The notes under the pieces: model-generated
Told to the model about the DNA's origin: nothing
The model's database searches: none
What the model saw: the letters and a program-made list of their open reading frames with translations, nothing else
Made by a program: the position numbers and the translations under genes
Assembly: GCA_002682825.1 (NCBI GenBank)
Contig: NOKP01000010.1
Span: forward strand, 1,240,001 to 1,304,000
Direction: 5' to 3'
Length of the DNA: 64,000 nucleotides
Source of the DNA: Neonectria sp. B-13
Taxonomy: Eukaryota; Ascomycota; Sordariomycetes; Hypocreales; Nectriaceae
Shown here: positions 1 through 12,200 of the stretch, piece after piece
How positions within the stretch are numbered: the stretch's first letter is position 1
Layout of the letters: the number at the start of each line of letters is the position of its first letter

Positions 1-1519
1 AGCGAGATGCCGGACAAGGGAGTTCTTTATAGGATTCACAAGGTGATATCACAACAATGACTACGTGTTGATATAGCTCGCATTGTGCCTGTCAACCGAC
101 CGGCAAAGCCAAGCCAAACTGGACCAGAAATGCACAATAATCTGTTAGTCGCCTGCTGCTGTGCCAGAAGGCCGGGACTGCAGCTATGGAGTATATCCAG
201 AGGCGCGATGCAGTGGCGGTGCAAGATCGGAGATCACTGTCTAGGGTCTGGGGGCCGAGCACGAAGCCAGCTACGTGTCGTCGTCGACTGGGACGAACAC
301 GGACGGCGTTTGGACGCCATTCGCAAGCCCGAAGAGTGGATGTGAACAAGGAGGTCTCGGGCTGGCTGGATGTAAGACGAGACACCAAGGCTCCTCCGCC
401 AGGGCCGGAAGTGGGAAATGGAGAGGAAGCCTGCCGTATCCTGGCCCTGTAAGCCGGTTCTTGATTCGCACCTCATCAGCCCGCCCTTTGCAACCTGCCA
501 AAAAAAGGACTGCTAACGGCCTAGGTAAGTTACGGAGGCCCGGACCCCGGTCACATGCTCCGTAGCGCGGGTTTCCCTGGTGGGTTTCCCAAGTTCCCAA
601 CTCGGTTGCCTCTGCGGGTTGCCCGGCGCCCGCGGCGGGACCCACTCCGCCCCACCTCCGAACGTCATCGTCGCCCAGCCAACGGCGGTAAATAAAACGT
701 GGCTGGGGTGCTCGTCGCGCATGTGGGTTGCGTCTCTCCCCAAAAGTCGGACGGCTGGTCAACCAAACGCAGGCAACATCACAATCTCCCCCTCGTACCT
801 GGCATGCACCTGACTTGACTGGACTTGAGCGAAACGAACTGTACTACGTTACTGACCGCGCCCGCTGTTACTTGTTCCCTTTCCTTCCTCCGTTCCAAAG
901 GGAACTCCGAACCATCAACTCTCTCACCTCACCCAACTCAGTCTCTCAGTCTCTCACTCACCCACTCACTCACTCACTGTCCTAGGTTGTCCCTTCGTTG
1001 GAGCAAAGTGTGAACTGATCTCAAAGCTGTTGCTGTCTTGCAGTCTACCTAACAAGAACGTCATCTCCCCCATTCCTTGACTATCTCACCGTCGCAGGGC
1101 CCGGCTTTCTCTCGTTGTTTCTGAACCGTCGTCGCCAAAGACAACTTACCACGACAGTCTCTCCCTCCCGCATTCCATCTGCATTGAGAGGAATCCGCAC
1201 CGCTTCGCTTCCCGAGACAGGCCAGAGCTCGCCCGCGTGGAGACGAAACGAAAACTGATCCTAGGAGGGAAAAGAACACCGAGACGAACGACGAGATCAT
1301 CACTACTAGATTTCTATCACCCACACCGCAATCCCTTGGAATTCGATTCCTACTTTGGACAACCACGACACCTCGCACCACACCGGGCTGAACAGCGCCC
1401 GCTCAGCAACCCGACCGTCACTCCTGTATAGGGGGACGGGCGTGGGCGTGCTGTCATATCTTCATCTCCCGGGTTGGATTATCAATCCGTGAAGGAGGAC
1501 TGGTACACAACCCTTCGAG
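1..1519. other. Upstream region of the FIG1 gene, no gene recognised
   Basis: No open frame here resembles a known protein and none has the codon pattern of its neighbours. The stretch from about 850 to 1500 is pyrimidine-rich, with a CACT run near 955-978, as is common in promoters and 5' leaders of filamentous fungi. It probably holds the promoter and leader of the gene starting at 1520. The first few hundred bases could belong to a gene outside the window. Confidence 0.5.
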
Positions 1520-2569
1520 ATGGGTACAACGGAAACGGGCACGAGCAGCAGTAGCAGCTCGGGCTCACGAATGCCCAAATTCCAGGTCGGATGGTATCGT
1601 AAGTGTCCCGCAGCCAAGCAGCGCTGGAATGCCGCTGTCTGTCCTAGACATGGCTAACAAGTATTCGCTCTAGGCTTCATACCGTTTCTGGGATACCACC
1701 ATGTGTTGATGATTCTCATTGCCATCGCCATCATCCTACTCTGTACGTTCCGGACACGGCCTCCATTCTGCTCTCAACTGGGCCACTCACTAATCCCTCC
1801 CACTCCCCAGCTCTCCTACTAGCAGGATGTTCATCTTCCTCACCGCTTATCCCCGACATCTTCCTCCTCTCGCTCTACTACAAGTCGTACACGGCAGTGC
1901 CCGACACGGCGCAGGTTGACTACAATGTGCACACGGCCATCGAGAACATCGCCGGCGACGCCCGCTTAGCTGCTCGTGTCGGCTACTTCGGCATCTGCAT
2001 CAACCCGGACGGTGGCTCGTGGCTATGCAGTAACAATGCCACCGCGCTCGCCAAGGAGGTTTCCGTCGACCAAGATCCGCTCAACCTGATCTGGTTGGCC
2101 GCCCAGTTCAAGGATATGATTGTGTTTCCCTATCTGATGTGAGTACAACAAGCCTTCGCTTCGAGTCGATAGCGAACACCACACTGACCCGTCCCGCAGA
2201 ATCATCGCCATCATCTTCGCCTTTATCTGTCTCTTGCTCCTCGCCACCTTCCCCGGATGGCACGAGGAGGAGGACTCCGAGGGTTCCGAACGCGAAGTCA
2301 AGCCCTTCCCCTCGCGCTTCGTCTCGCAGATTGCTCTCGCCATCATCTTCGTTGCCTCCATCTTCGTGCTTGTGTCTGTATTATGGCAACACACAGCATC
2401 GGTGGCCGCCTCGGTCATCGCGCAAGATTTCGGAAACGGCGCTGTCCGCAGCGGTGTCGGTACCAGCGCCATGGTTCTGGGCTGGTTCTCCTTCGCCCTA
2501 CTCATCATTGTCACCATCGGCTTGCTCGTCATGATCCTCAGCATGAGCGTCTTGAGTGCAATGGTGTAG
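1520..2569 (+). CDS. FIG1: FIG1-type calcium regulator and membrane fusion protein
   Basis: Predicted 281-residue integral membrane protein of the Fig1 family. In yeasts and filamentous fungi this family supports low-affinity calcium uptake and membrane fusion during mating and hyphal growth. Four exons are joined from consensus splice sites: 1520-1598, 1674-1742, 1811-2138, 2200-2569. Exon 2 gives the first hydrophobic segment. Exon 3 opens with a small-residue stretch (LLLAGCSSSSPLIPD) typical of the family, followed by an outer loop with the claudin-like pattern GYFGICI then GSWLCS, whose cysteines are diagnostic. Exon 4 gives three more membrane segments separated by an acidic cytosolic loop (HEEEDSEGSE). 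The start is the first ATG in frame and is followed by a Ser-rich leader (residues 8-16). The long upstream leader suggests regulated expression, but no specific element was identified. Family call is firm; role in this species is inferred. Confidence 0.9.
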
Positions 2570-3931
2570 GACGCCCGAGCGAAGTAAGACTAGATGAGAA
2601 CGATTGTAAATACGCCGACAGACGAAGCAAACTGGCAAGGCGGGGTAAGATCCGGTTCAGGACAACCAGGCGATGAGCATCAGCATTGGCGTTTACGGGA
2701 AACCGATTTTGTTTTACTTTGCTTTCAAAATGGTCAATGATCTTTTGGTAATTTTTTTGGTTCGACAACCTCGAAGTGGGTGGTCATGTATACGCACAAC
2801 TCCGCTCAAGACGCCGCTTTCACCGCACGCGGATTGTCCCTTACAATCGATCAACGAGTCAAGCAGCTTCTCCTCTCAGACGAGAGAGACTGCCGACGAA
2901 GCCAAGGCAAAACAACACGCCAGATGACAGAAAGAGCTAGGCGAACGATGGGTGGACAAGAACGAGGCACGTACACACACACACACACCACACACTTCTT
3001 CGCATATAGACCACGCCAGACAGAAGGGGATACCAACGGAGTGGGGAACTAGGCTGGACGCGTCATGAGATATATCTGCGAAAAGATGCAACGAGAGCAA
3101 ATCTTTTTCGCTACGAAAGAATGGTGGCTATGGATATGTCTTTAACGCACCGATGGAGGGAAAGGCGGATTTGGGAAAACGTTTACGGAGACGTCATGTA
3201 TTATCACAACCGAGTTCAAGGTGCCGCGCGCGATGGAAATGAAATTGGGACTGCTTTTTTGCACATGCTCGTTTTGCTTTTTGTGATTTGCAGTTCATCT
3301 ACGAAGGAAGGCAAAAGAGTGCCACGAGAGGAGGAATATGGGAATAGGGAGCCTGACCTTGCTCTCCTTGATGAATGGATGAATGGCCAGGAGGGAATAG
3401 ATAGTTACGACAAAGATTGATGTCCCTTTCAGGAACTTAATAGAACAACCAGTGTTTCTGAGATTCCCTCGACCCATTTTTGCACTTGATACTGAATCTG
3501 ACGACAATAAAAGGCCACACAGCCAAGGTCAGTTACGACAGACTCGAGCCAAAGCCACATGAAGATCATGAGGTGCAACCTAACCTGCGTTTTGTGCACT
3601 TGAAAATTGCATCCCAACATCTCTCACTGGAACCCTTCACATCTTGATAAAACCAAGAGCAAAACAAGAACCTCTCATGGCGGAGTGCTCTAAAGTATAC
3701 ATTATCAACCCCCCCACGTCTAAATCAAGGTTACTCTAACAGGCATCCAATATCCTGACCCGTCATAGCCCAAAACGCCGCCTTACTTTTTGTTTCGCCG
3801 CCGGTCCTGATATGCAAGAATACCAACCCGCCGGGGCGCACAGTAATTATGCAGGAGAAAAAAAAACGAGTCGTCGCTTTGTGTGTCGGTACACTCGTAT
3901 CCAAAAGAAGATCCTGACTTATCGTCATTGT
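2570..3931. other. Convergent intergenic region between FIG1 and GH47 genes
   Basis: Both flanking genes end here, so it should hold two 3' UTRs. It contains an AC dinucleotide tract at about 2973-2995 and A/T-rich stretches. An open frame of 99 codons at 3121-3420 has no recognisable domain and is not supported. Nothing else identified. Confidence 0.5.
2973..2995. repeat. AC dinucleotide microsatellite
   Basis: About eleven near-perfect AC units with one interruption (CACC), in the 3' region downstream of the FIG1 gene. Non-coding. Confidence 0.8.
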
Positions 3932-6900
3932 CTAAGAAGGCCTCTTGAAGGGATGGGCTTCCGTGTTGAGGACCCATTCGTCGAGGCTGATGAGGTCTGG
4001 CTCGGCGAAGAGGAGGTAGTAGTACTTGAGCGTCTCGGCGATCCAGAAGCTCTCCATCTCGTCCTTAAGGCCAGGCGAGGTAACCAGAACGTCGTCGATG
4101 GCGCTGTTGGCGAACTCAGTTCGCGTCGCCGCCACAGTCGCCTCAAACATCTTCCAGCCCTTGTCCATCCACTCGGGGTCACCGGTGATGCGGTACATAT
4201 ACCAAACGGACTCGATGGCCTCGGGTCTGTCATGTCAATGTTAGTATCTCGTCTCAAAGGGCGAAGAGCCAATGCGAGCATGAGCAACTTACCGAAGAAT
4301 GTACCCCTGGTTTTCAATATCTGTGTATCCCCGAGGTAGGGCCTCTCTCCTTAGCTTGTTCTGGACGTACTCCTCATGGGTCATTGGCTTATGGGAAGTC
4401 ATGGGCTCAGTCGGAGGTGGAGCAACGTATCCAGCGTCCTCCTCGTCTGGATTCGCCTCCTGCCATCTCTCAGCAGCCACGTGCAGCTTCTTCTTCAGGG
4501 ATTCTGGTAGCTCGGAACCAGTCTCGCCCTTGGGGGCCGACAGCTCCGTGTCCAGTTCCGGCATTGGAATGCCGCCGGCCCTTTTCCCCCTCTTCTGTAG
4601 ACGGGCGTAGGAGATATCCTTTGCTTTCGATTCTGCCTCCGATCCTGCCTTCGGCACTGATTCCGAAGCAATGCTTAGGTCGTCCGGTCGGTGGATGTGG
4701 TTTGCGTCCTTGCTGGGCTCGCCAATGTCATGTTCCTCCGTGTCCTCGGCGTCGTTCGCGTCCTGTTTCCTTAGAGCGTCAACTTCCTTGCTCGCCTGGG
4801 TCTTCGCGGCCTCAGCCTGGTTCTTCTCCCATTTGGCCATCTCGCCCTTCCGCCATTCCATCGACGGATCAAGGAATTCCCACCAAGCGGTCTCGTTGAA
4901 TTCGCACTTCTCTAGGGAGGGGCAGGGAGCCAAATGGGCAAACTCTGGCATGATGCCCGTGGGCGTGGACTGATATGCCCACACACAGGCATCGGTGAGT
5001 TTCTTAGCCGTCTCAATGTCCTGTGGCCGGTTGAAGATTTTGCCGCCCAGACCGTACATCCCGCCAATAAAGCACGTCAAGTGGGCGAGTTCATACGAGA
5101 GGACACTGGTTTTGCGATTTCTCCCTTCAACGGTGAGTTTAGCAGGAAGCAGGATATCCCAGTCCTCGTCGATCATAGGTCGGTAGAGCAGCCGCTCGTT
5201 GATGGCATCAATGGCGTCTTCGTGGAGCTTCTGGTACTTGGGCTCCAGGCCACCCAGAAGGAGGTATTGCTGGTATGGTCAGTAGTGTTCGAAGAAAGTA
5301 GAATCACTTGACTAACCTTGGGGAAATATTCGTAAGCCGAGTCCTGCGCTCCTCCCATGTGGTACTGTGCACCACCATGGGTAGCTGGCATGAGGCCCTG
5401 GGGTACGCAGTCCCACTGGGAAGTAGATCCATCGGCCGAAAGAGGCGGCGTCTGTGGAATATCCGTCTTTCCCTGCTCATCACTAGGGGGGGTATAAAAA
5501 GGATCACCAAGAGGAGCATCGCGAGGACCGTCAAGAGGAGCATCAAGAGGAGCATCAAGTGGAGCAACAGGAGGAGCAGCAGGAGGAACACCAAGAGGAA
5601 CCGACGAATCGTCTGAGCCACCGATCTCGTTCTTTTGGCCATCAGAATCAGTGGCAGGAATCGCAGCTCTTGCGTTTAACTTCTTCTCGGCTTCGGGTTC
5701 GAAGCCCTCGGGTGCTACATCGAGTTCATCGGAGTCCATCTGCTTTTGTGCCTCTTGGCTGAGCTTGTTCCTGACGGTGGTGGCGGTCTTGTTGCAGCCC
5801 GAAGCATCGATGCGCTCCGGGAACAGGCCTGGAATATCAGTGTGGCCATCCTTCTGCATCAGCACAATGGCGTTGGTGATGCGATCAATGGCGTCGTAGT
5901 ACTTGGCCGTGCCCGTGAGCTGTGCAAGACGCGTGAACTCCATGGACAGAGTGGTGAGCTCAGCGATGCCGACAGAGCTCGCGCGGTGCGGCTCCGACGA
6001 ATAGGGCGGACGCCATACGTAGAACAGGATCGGCATGCGATTGGGGGTGTCGAAGATGCCCATGAGGATCTCGCCAAGTTCAACGGCCTTTGTAAGAAGG
6101 ATTTCGTAATCGCCGTCGGGGCCACCGCTGACGTCGTAGGCGGCCAGCAGACCTCCCAGGTAGCGGATGGTGGTCTCGAAGACGGGGATGTCATTCTTGG
6201 GGGTGAAGGTAAAGTCGATCTTGGCAGCCGCTTTCACTGCCTCGTCGAACTGATCCTTCATGCCGGCAATCCAGAGGGTATCGAGGGAATCGACCAAGGT
6301 GGCGGCCCAGCCGCAAAAGGGATCACGGTACTGGTTGGACAAGGGAGACAGCTCATCGTGCATCCAAGCATATTTGCGGTACCCGGACCAGGCGCGCTCC
6401 AGCTCCGCCTTGACACGGCCCAGGCGCATGACACGCGTTGTCTTCGCCTTGTCAGACTCGGTACCGAAGTCATATTGGATCTTGGGGATCTTCTTGGGTG
6501 TTCCACTAGGGATAGGGATCAAGGAGCCTTCAGGGAGAGGGAAGTTCTCCTTGGGCCTGGTCCAATGCTCCCATGGGAGTTTTGCGTCGTCGGCAGAATG
6601 CGCCAGGTTCTGGTTATCCAGAGGCGGGTCGGTCCAATGGACTTTGGGGATTTCGGGAGCTTTCTCATCGACAAGCTCTCCATCGTCGTTGGTGGATTCA
6701 ACGGGCGGCGCCGAGGGCCCATCCTCGATAGCTTGGTTGGAGGAGCCGTCAGACTTGGGCTTGTCCTCGAGGTCAACATCGTCATGCTGGTTCTTGGCCG
6801 CCTCGTCCTGCTCGTCGGCCAGTAACGGAGGCGAAGCGTGTCCTGAAAGGTCTGTCTGGTCGTTGCCATCACCAGCGGGGGGTTGGACGGGAGACTTTGG

Positions 6901-7020
6901 AGAGTGTATGGAGTCGTAAGAGTCGGCGGACCGGGTCCACGATGTCTGGAGGGCGCGGTAAACGAGGAAGACGATGACGACGGCGCATATGGTGAAGAGA
7001 CGGTACCGTCGGCGAGACAT
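3932..7020 (-). CDS. GH47 class I alpha-1,2-mannosidase with two long insertions
   Basis: Trims alpha-1,2-linked mannose from N-glycans in the ER/Golgi. Three exons (7020-5317, 5269-4293, 4226-3932) give 991 residues. Residues 11-22 form a single signal-anchor after a short basic tail, a type II topology. An acidic stem follows to about residue 185. The catalytic barrel begins near residue 195, with the family block [18 protein letters not shown] at 233-250 and [10 protein letters not shown] at 361-370. The last exon ends with NTEAHPF, whose Thr coordinates the essential calcium ion in family members. Compared with the roughly 550-residue yeast enzyme, two charged low-complexity insertions interrupt the barrel: residues about 412-535, with tandem APLD-type repeats, and about 150 residues in exon 2 after KWEKNQ. 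The ends of both insertions return to conserved sequence, so the gene looks intact. Which ascomycete GH47 paralogue it represents is not settled. Confidence 0.9.
5490..5600 (-). repeat. Tandem 12-15-nt repeats inside GH47 gene
   Basis: Repeats of a GGAGCATCAAGA-like unit (plus strand) encode a Pro/Ala/Leu/Asp run, roughly residues 483-506 of the mannosidase, including three APLD units. They are in frame and lie within a linker, not the catalytic barrel. Confidence 0.75.
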
Positions 7021-9208
7021 TGCGGGCGGTCGTGGCTCGCCGAAGTGAGGCTTTGGAGGATCGGATTGGGTGGTGTGGCCTGGAGAGATCGAGGTCGGCC
7101 GTGTAGGCGTGGAGGGATCGATAGTCTTTTAGCTTGATTGCTGGGAGGTCGGCATATCTCGGCGGAGCGAAAGACGAAGCTATATCGACAAGAGAGAAAC
7201 GCCAAGCGAACCAATGTATTGGGAGGAAGGACAAAAGAGGAGACCTCGAAAGCGACGGTGTACTGCGTATACGTGTACCGAGTAGTTTAGCAATGGATGG
7301 ATGGAGGGAGGCCAGGTATGTGCCTGAAGCGAGGAAAGGAGAGGCCAAGAACAAGGGTCCCAGCCGTACGGCAGAGCGATTTGGGCGGGTCGGGTAGTTA
7401 GCACAGGGCGGCCTTGTCAGAGGTACAGTGCCTAGTAAGGAACAAGGGCCAGCGAAGTGCGTGCTGTACACTAATTGCAGGTGCAAGGAAGGGGCATGTG
7501 CCGTAGCATTCTCGACTCCGCTGGGAGGCAGTGGGGGCTCGGAGTACGGATACCGGGACGCGTGGGGACCGTAGGGACTTGTTCCGACGGGGCCAGGGAC
7601 CCAATTAATATCTACCCCCGGCGTAGAAACCCTCGATATCTAAGGTATTGGTGCAAAGAAACACGATCACAGCAGCTCGATCTAACTAGAAAAAGTCTTC
7701 GAAATCCCCTCCATCGGGCACAATGCAGTGTAACCACAGATTAGCCCGTGGCTTGGTTGGTATATCAGCAACACCCAAAGCTTTGGGCATGTCCAGACGA
7801 CGATGAATGCCGTGGGCGGCTCCACTGCGGCGGTCCCTTAAAAGCCACCTGCAACCCATCCGCGGAACAGGTCCATAACCCACCCACCAATCGCCGCCAC
7901 CTATTTGTCCGAGCACAGGTTTTCCCACTGGACTTTTCAAAGAACTCGAGGAGGGCAGCATGCAATACTGTGTATCCATACCTACTTACCTATCCAACAA
8001 CGTCAAGAGATTACCAATACCTCGGGACGAATCATTCCTAAACATACCTACCGTCAAGTTAAAGGCACCGAATCAAACTCATTCTCAAGTGAGACTGATT
8101 TCTGCGGAATACTCGCTTGCCTTTCTTTGGAGTATCGAAACGCCCCCATCATTCCTGAATGGAGCTTGGCAGCTGCAGTATCACACCCTTTGGAATCTTG
8201 CTCTTTTTCACCATATCTCTTTCCTACCCACTCATAATGTCCTTTCGATATTAAGCAGCACCTCCCCCTAGGCTTCTCCATTCTTTATTTCTCATCGTAC
8301 TAGGCCTAAAATCCTCTAAAACTTGGCCTTCAGTCCCTGATCTTCAGGGTTCAGATTGCAGGAACAAAGCACGCACCATTCCCAAACAAGTATCCCGCTT
8401 CTGGAGTCATGTACAGGTACCTACTCCAGGGCGGAGAATAGTACGAGGTGCCCACCCCGCCCGCTCTTGCCGCGCCGCTGTTCAAGCTTGACACGCTTAT
8501 GCTCCGTACCTGCTCCGTCCCTGCTCCGTGCTTCCTGCACCAACGCCGAGGAGAAACCTTCATTGAACCTCCGCGTTGGCCGTCAGCCGGAGCCTCAACC
8601 TCCGTAGCTCGTTTCGTGCCCTTTTCCCTAAGAGTCAAGTATATCCCCAACGTATATTATCCCTCGAAGCAGCCACGGTAGTATATTCACATGCCACAGT
8701 GACGCCACCTGGCATCCCGCGAACTCCAAATTGATCGTCAGTCGCTTTATCTGCATGTTTGTGAACCCGTCTCCACTTGCCCTGTCTCTGCTTGCCCTGT
8801 CAGTCTGTCTCTCCTTGTTCATCGTTGTCGCCGCACACAAAAAGCCCAAGCCAATTTTTTCGTCACAACCGAACTGCATTTGCCAACAGTTACGTAGGTA
8901 GGTATCTCAGCTAGACAAAAGCGATACCAACACGCCCGCAATCATATCGTACACAGCCAAAGCTGTCGTGTCATCCCCGTCATGCCTTTTATATGCGATT
9001 GGTCCCAACCATTGCCGACCAGGGAAGCAGTAACAGCTACGAGGACCCAAACCAAACCCGAAAAAACGCCATGCCTTGTTCCTCCATGATTTTCTGCTCT
9101 CCGTCTCACGAAAACATACGCCGTCGCCTTGCTATCTACGGAAGCGTGCATGCCTTCCAAATCAGAAAAAGCCCGATCAAAAACCAATCCCATCTTGCTC
9201 GCATCTCG
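7021..9208. other. Intergenic region between GH47 and BCK1 genes
   Basis: Holds the promoter of the GH47 gene near 7021-7400 and, near 9208, the 3' end of the BCK1 gene. The remaining 1.7 kb has only short frames on both strands with no recognisable domain, and I found no tRNA A/B boxes. Nothing else identified. Confidence 0.5.
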
Positions 9209-12200
9209 CTAAGGTTTCCGCCCGTCTTCTTTCTTCATCGGCTTAATCTTGGCGTACAGAGACGTGTCGTAGAAGTTGAAGTTAGGATCAAGTTCGCAAA
9301 ATGGGTGCTGTGAGAGGAGCACATCCGCCGTTGGGCGATCGAAGGGGTTCCTGTTTCCGCTGTTAGTCGAGCAATCGGGCTTTTGTGTGGGAAAAGGGTA
9401 CTTACACTTGGAAGCAATCCATCATAAACGCCACCGCCAGCGGCCCAAGCGTCCCCTGAATATCTTCGGGGATCGGGGGCGTCTCGCCGTTGGCAATTTT
9501 GTAGATGGCGCCAACCGCCTCCTCCTTGGCCCACGGCCGCTTGCCCGCAAACATCTCCAGCACCACACAACCCAAACTCCAAATGTCTACCTTGGCACTG
9601 TATCCTTCTCCTTGCGACCGGATCACCTCGGGCGCCATCCAGAATACCGAACCTTGCATGTTGTTCGTCTTGTCATTGCCGTAGATGTTGTCTGTCTTCT
9701 TCGATATGCCAAAGTCACTGATCTTGCAAGTCCCATCCACATCCAATAGAATGTTGTCTGCCTTGAGATCACGGTGCAGGATACCCTCCCGGTGCAGGTA
9801 CGCCAATCCAGAGAGTGTCTGTCGGGTTAGCGACGCGACGATCGACTCCTCAAATTTGCCATGCTTGCGGAGACATGACCCGATGCTACCACCAGAGATA
9901 TACTCGAGGAAGATGCTGATGCTAGTCTCCTTGCGTTCGCATCCGAGATACTGCACAATATTGACGTGGTCCAGGTGCTGCATCGTGTCGATCTCCTGGT
10001 CGAGTGCCCCAACCAACTCCTTCATCTTTGCCTTGTCACCGCTCGCGGCTTTGGGGTTGACTTCGACTTCCTTGACAGCCAAGAACTCTCCGGTCGTGGC
10101 ATTCATACCCAGGTACACGCGGCCGTAGGTACCCTTGCCAATGAGCTGACCCTTGAACCAGCGGAACGTCGTCTGCCTCTTTGGAATCGTGTCTTGGGGA
10201 ATCTGCGGCATGATCATGCTGCCACGGCGGTCTGGCCGAATCTGCACAATGTTGGCATTGAACATCTTGGTGCTCTTGCGGCGCATGATGTTGCCCGATG
10301 CTTGTGCTCCGGGCTGTGACGCGCCAGCGAATCGTCTGTTGGCCTCGTGAGCGCCCCGAGCCACTTCTCGAATCGACTTCATACGCCCAAGCCCACCAGA
10401 ACGGCGCAGACCCCTCATAGCCATTGAACTAGGCCGTTCCAAGGCCTTGAGGGTCGACTCATCAGAGCCCAGCGTATCGTTCTCATTATACAAGGACGGC
10501 TGTCGGGCCGGTGGGATTGATGGCAGAGAGGCAGTCGGTGGGTTAGCTGGATGAGCCGCCTGCGATGGCTCGGATGCTATCCTGGATAGACTCTGAGGCT
10601 CATCTCCCTCAGCGATAGGTGAAGGAGGCAGCTCTCCCGGCTCAGCGCCATCCTCGAGAACTGGTTGGTCAAGATCCAAATTGGGGAAGAAGTCATCGAG
10701 GTTGTTGAGAAGAGCGTCCGTTGGAGGACGATTGGCCCAGACATCTTTCTCAATGAACGACTTCCGTCGACCAAGTTTGTCTTTGTCCTCAGGCTCCCGG
10801 GTATCGGAACGAGGGGTTGCCGGAGGTCTTCGCGAACTGCTTCCCATGTCGTCACTACCATTGGGCGTGACGGCGCTTCCGTAAGACTGCGGCGAGTTGA
10901 AGGACACCGAAAGATTCTTTTTCGACCTGGATGTATTCACGGTTAGGCTGGGCCGCTTATCTTGACCATCTCCACCGGGACCCTGTGGGTTTCCGGCGGC
11001 TTTGCCCTTGTTCCGACCCGCCAACGGGATCGCGAAGAGGCCATCGTCAGAGTCGTCATCGCTGTCATCATCAGCAGGCGGCGGCGGGGCCGCAGGCTTC
11101 GAGAAGTGCACATCATCCGTGTCGTCCTCAAAGTCGAGGTCTGGACCAGACGACTTCTTGCGCTGTGGCTGTTTCGGAGGGAATGATCTCCTCGACCTCG
11201 TCGAGCTGGGACTTATTTCTGTTGGTGAAGAGGACCGTGGTGCTGTATTGTAACTCTTAGCTTCCAATGTATTCATGGGTTTATCACCAGGCAAAAAGGG
11301 TGTCCCGCCGGGCGAGTAGTCCGGCACGACGAAGGGTAGGTTGCCCTGACTCCAAGTAAGGGTCCGGGGCGCCGCCGATGACAAGCTAGGACTACCGTGG
11401 CCGGCATTGGGTCGAGTGAAATCAATACTAGACTTGGTTGCCTTACCTCTCTGCGGCGTCTTCTCGATGACTCCGTTGGATCCTCGAGGGCCATTAGCAG
11501 TAGATTGCCCAAATGCACTCAAGTTCCTGCCCATGCCCACAAGGGCTGCTCCGATGCCGCCAAGATTGTTCCCTTGCTGTTGCTGCTGCTGCTGCTGCTG
11601 TGATTGCTGCTGTGATTGCTGCTGCTGCGGTTGCTGCTGCTGCTGCTGCTGTTGTTGTACTTGCTGAGGCTGATGGGCGTACTTGGATCTCCTGTTCTTC
11701 TCTGCCATTTCACCGTCTCCCGAGGACGGAACTGGGTGTCTCGGCGTAGGATACCCATCAAGACTGCTACTGGACGAGCGCATGGCATGGCCCGTCTTCT
11801 TGCTCAACGAGTTAACCTTGGTCAGAGTTGCAGACGGATCGCTGGGCGGTGCCGGAGGTCGTCGCTGGGGGAATAGTTGATCAGATCGTTTGTCCTCGTA
11901 GGGTGACTCTCGAGGCTGATCGAAATCAACGTTCCTGCCCACGATACCAGGACCGACCGAATCAGACGGGCTGCCCTTCGCGACCTGCTTTCGCTTCGCA
12001 AGATACTCGCGCTGCTTCCTCTCCATCTCAGCCCGGTACGTGTTGGCTTCCTGTGCCAGTGCCTTGTCATCAATTTTGTCGTCTGTCGTCAAGGTATTAG
12101 ACCTCGAGGTTGGCGGTGAGGAGCTCGACCTCTGCCGGAGGTTGTGTCTTGGGTCCTCAGCGGACGTGCCTGGGGCCAAAAGGCCAGGAGACAAGGACGC

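Noticed and set aside
271..762. 163-codon minus-strand frame near the left edge
   Set aside because: Arg/Gly/Pro-rich translation of GC-rich DNA with no domain or intron signals.
5746..6825. 359-codon plus-strand frame
   Set aside because: It is the exact reverse of the GH47 gene, whose domains and splice sites are clear. Long antisense frames are common in GC-rich coding sequence.
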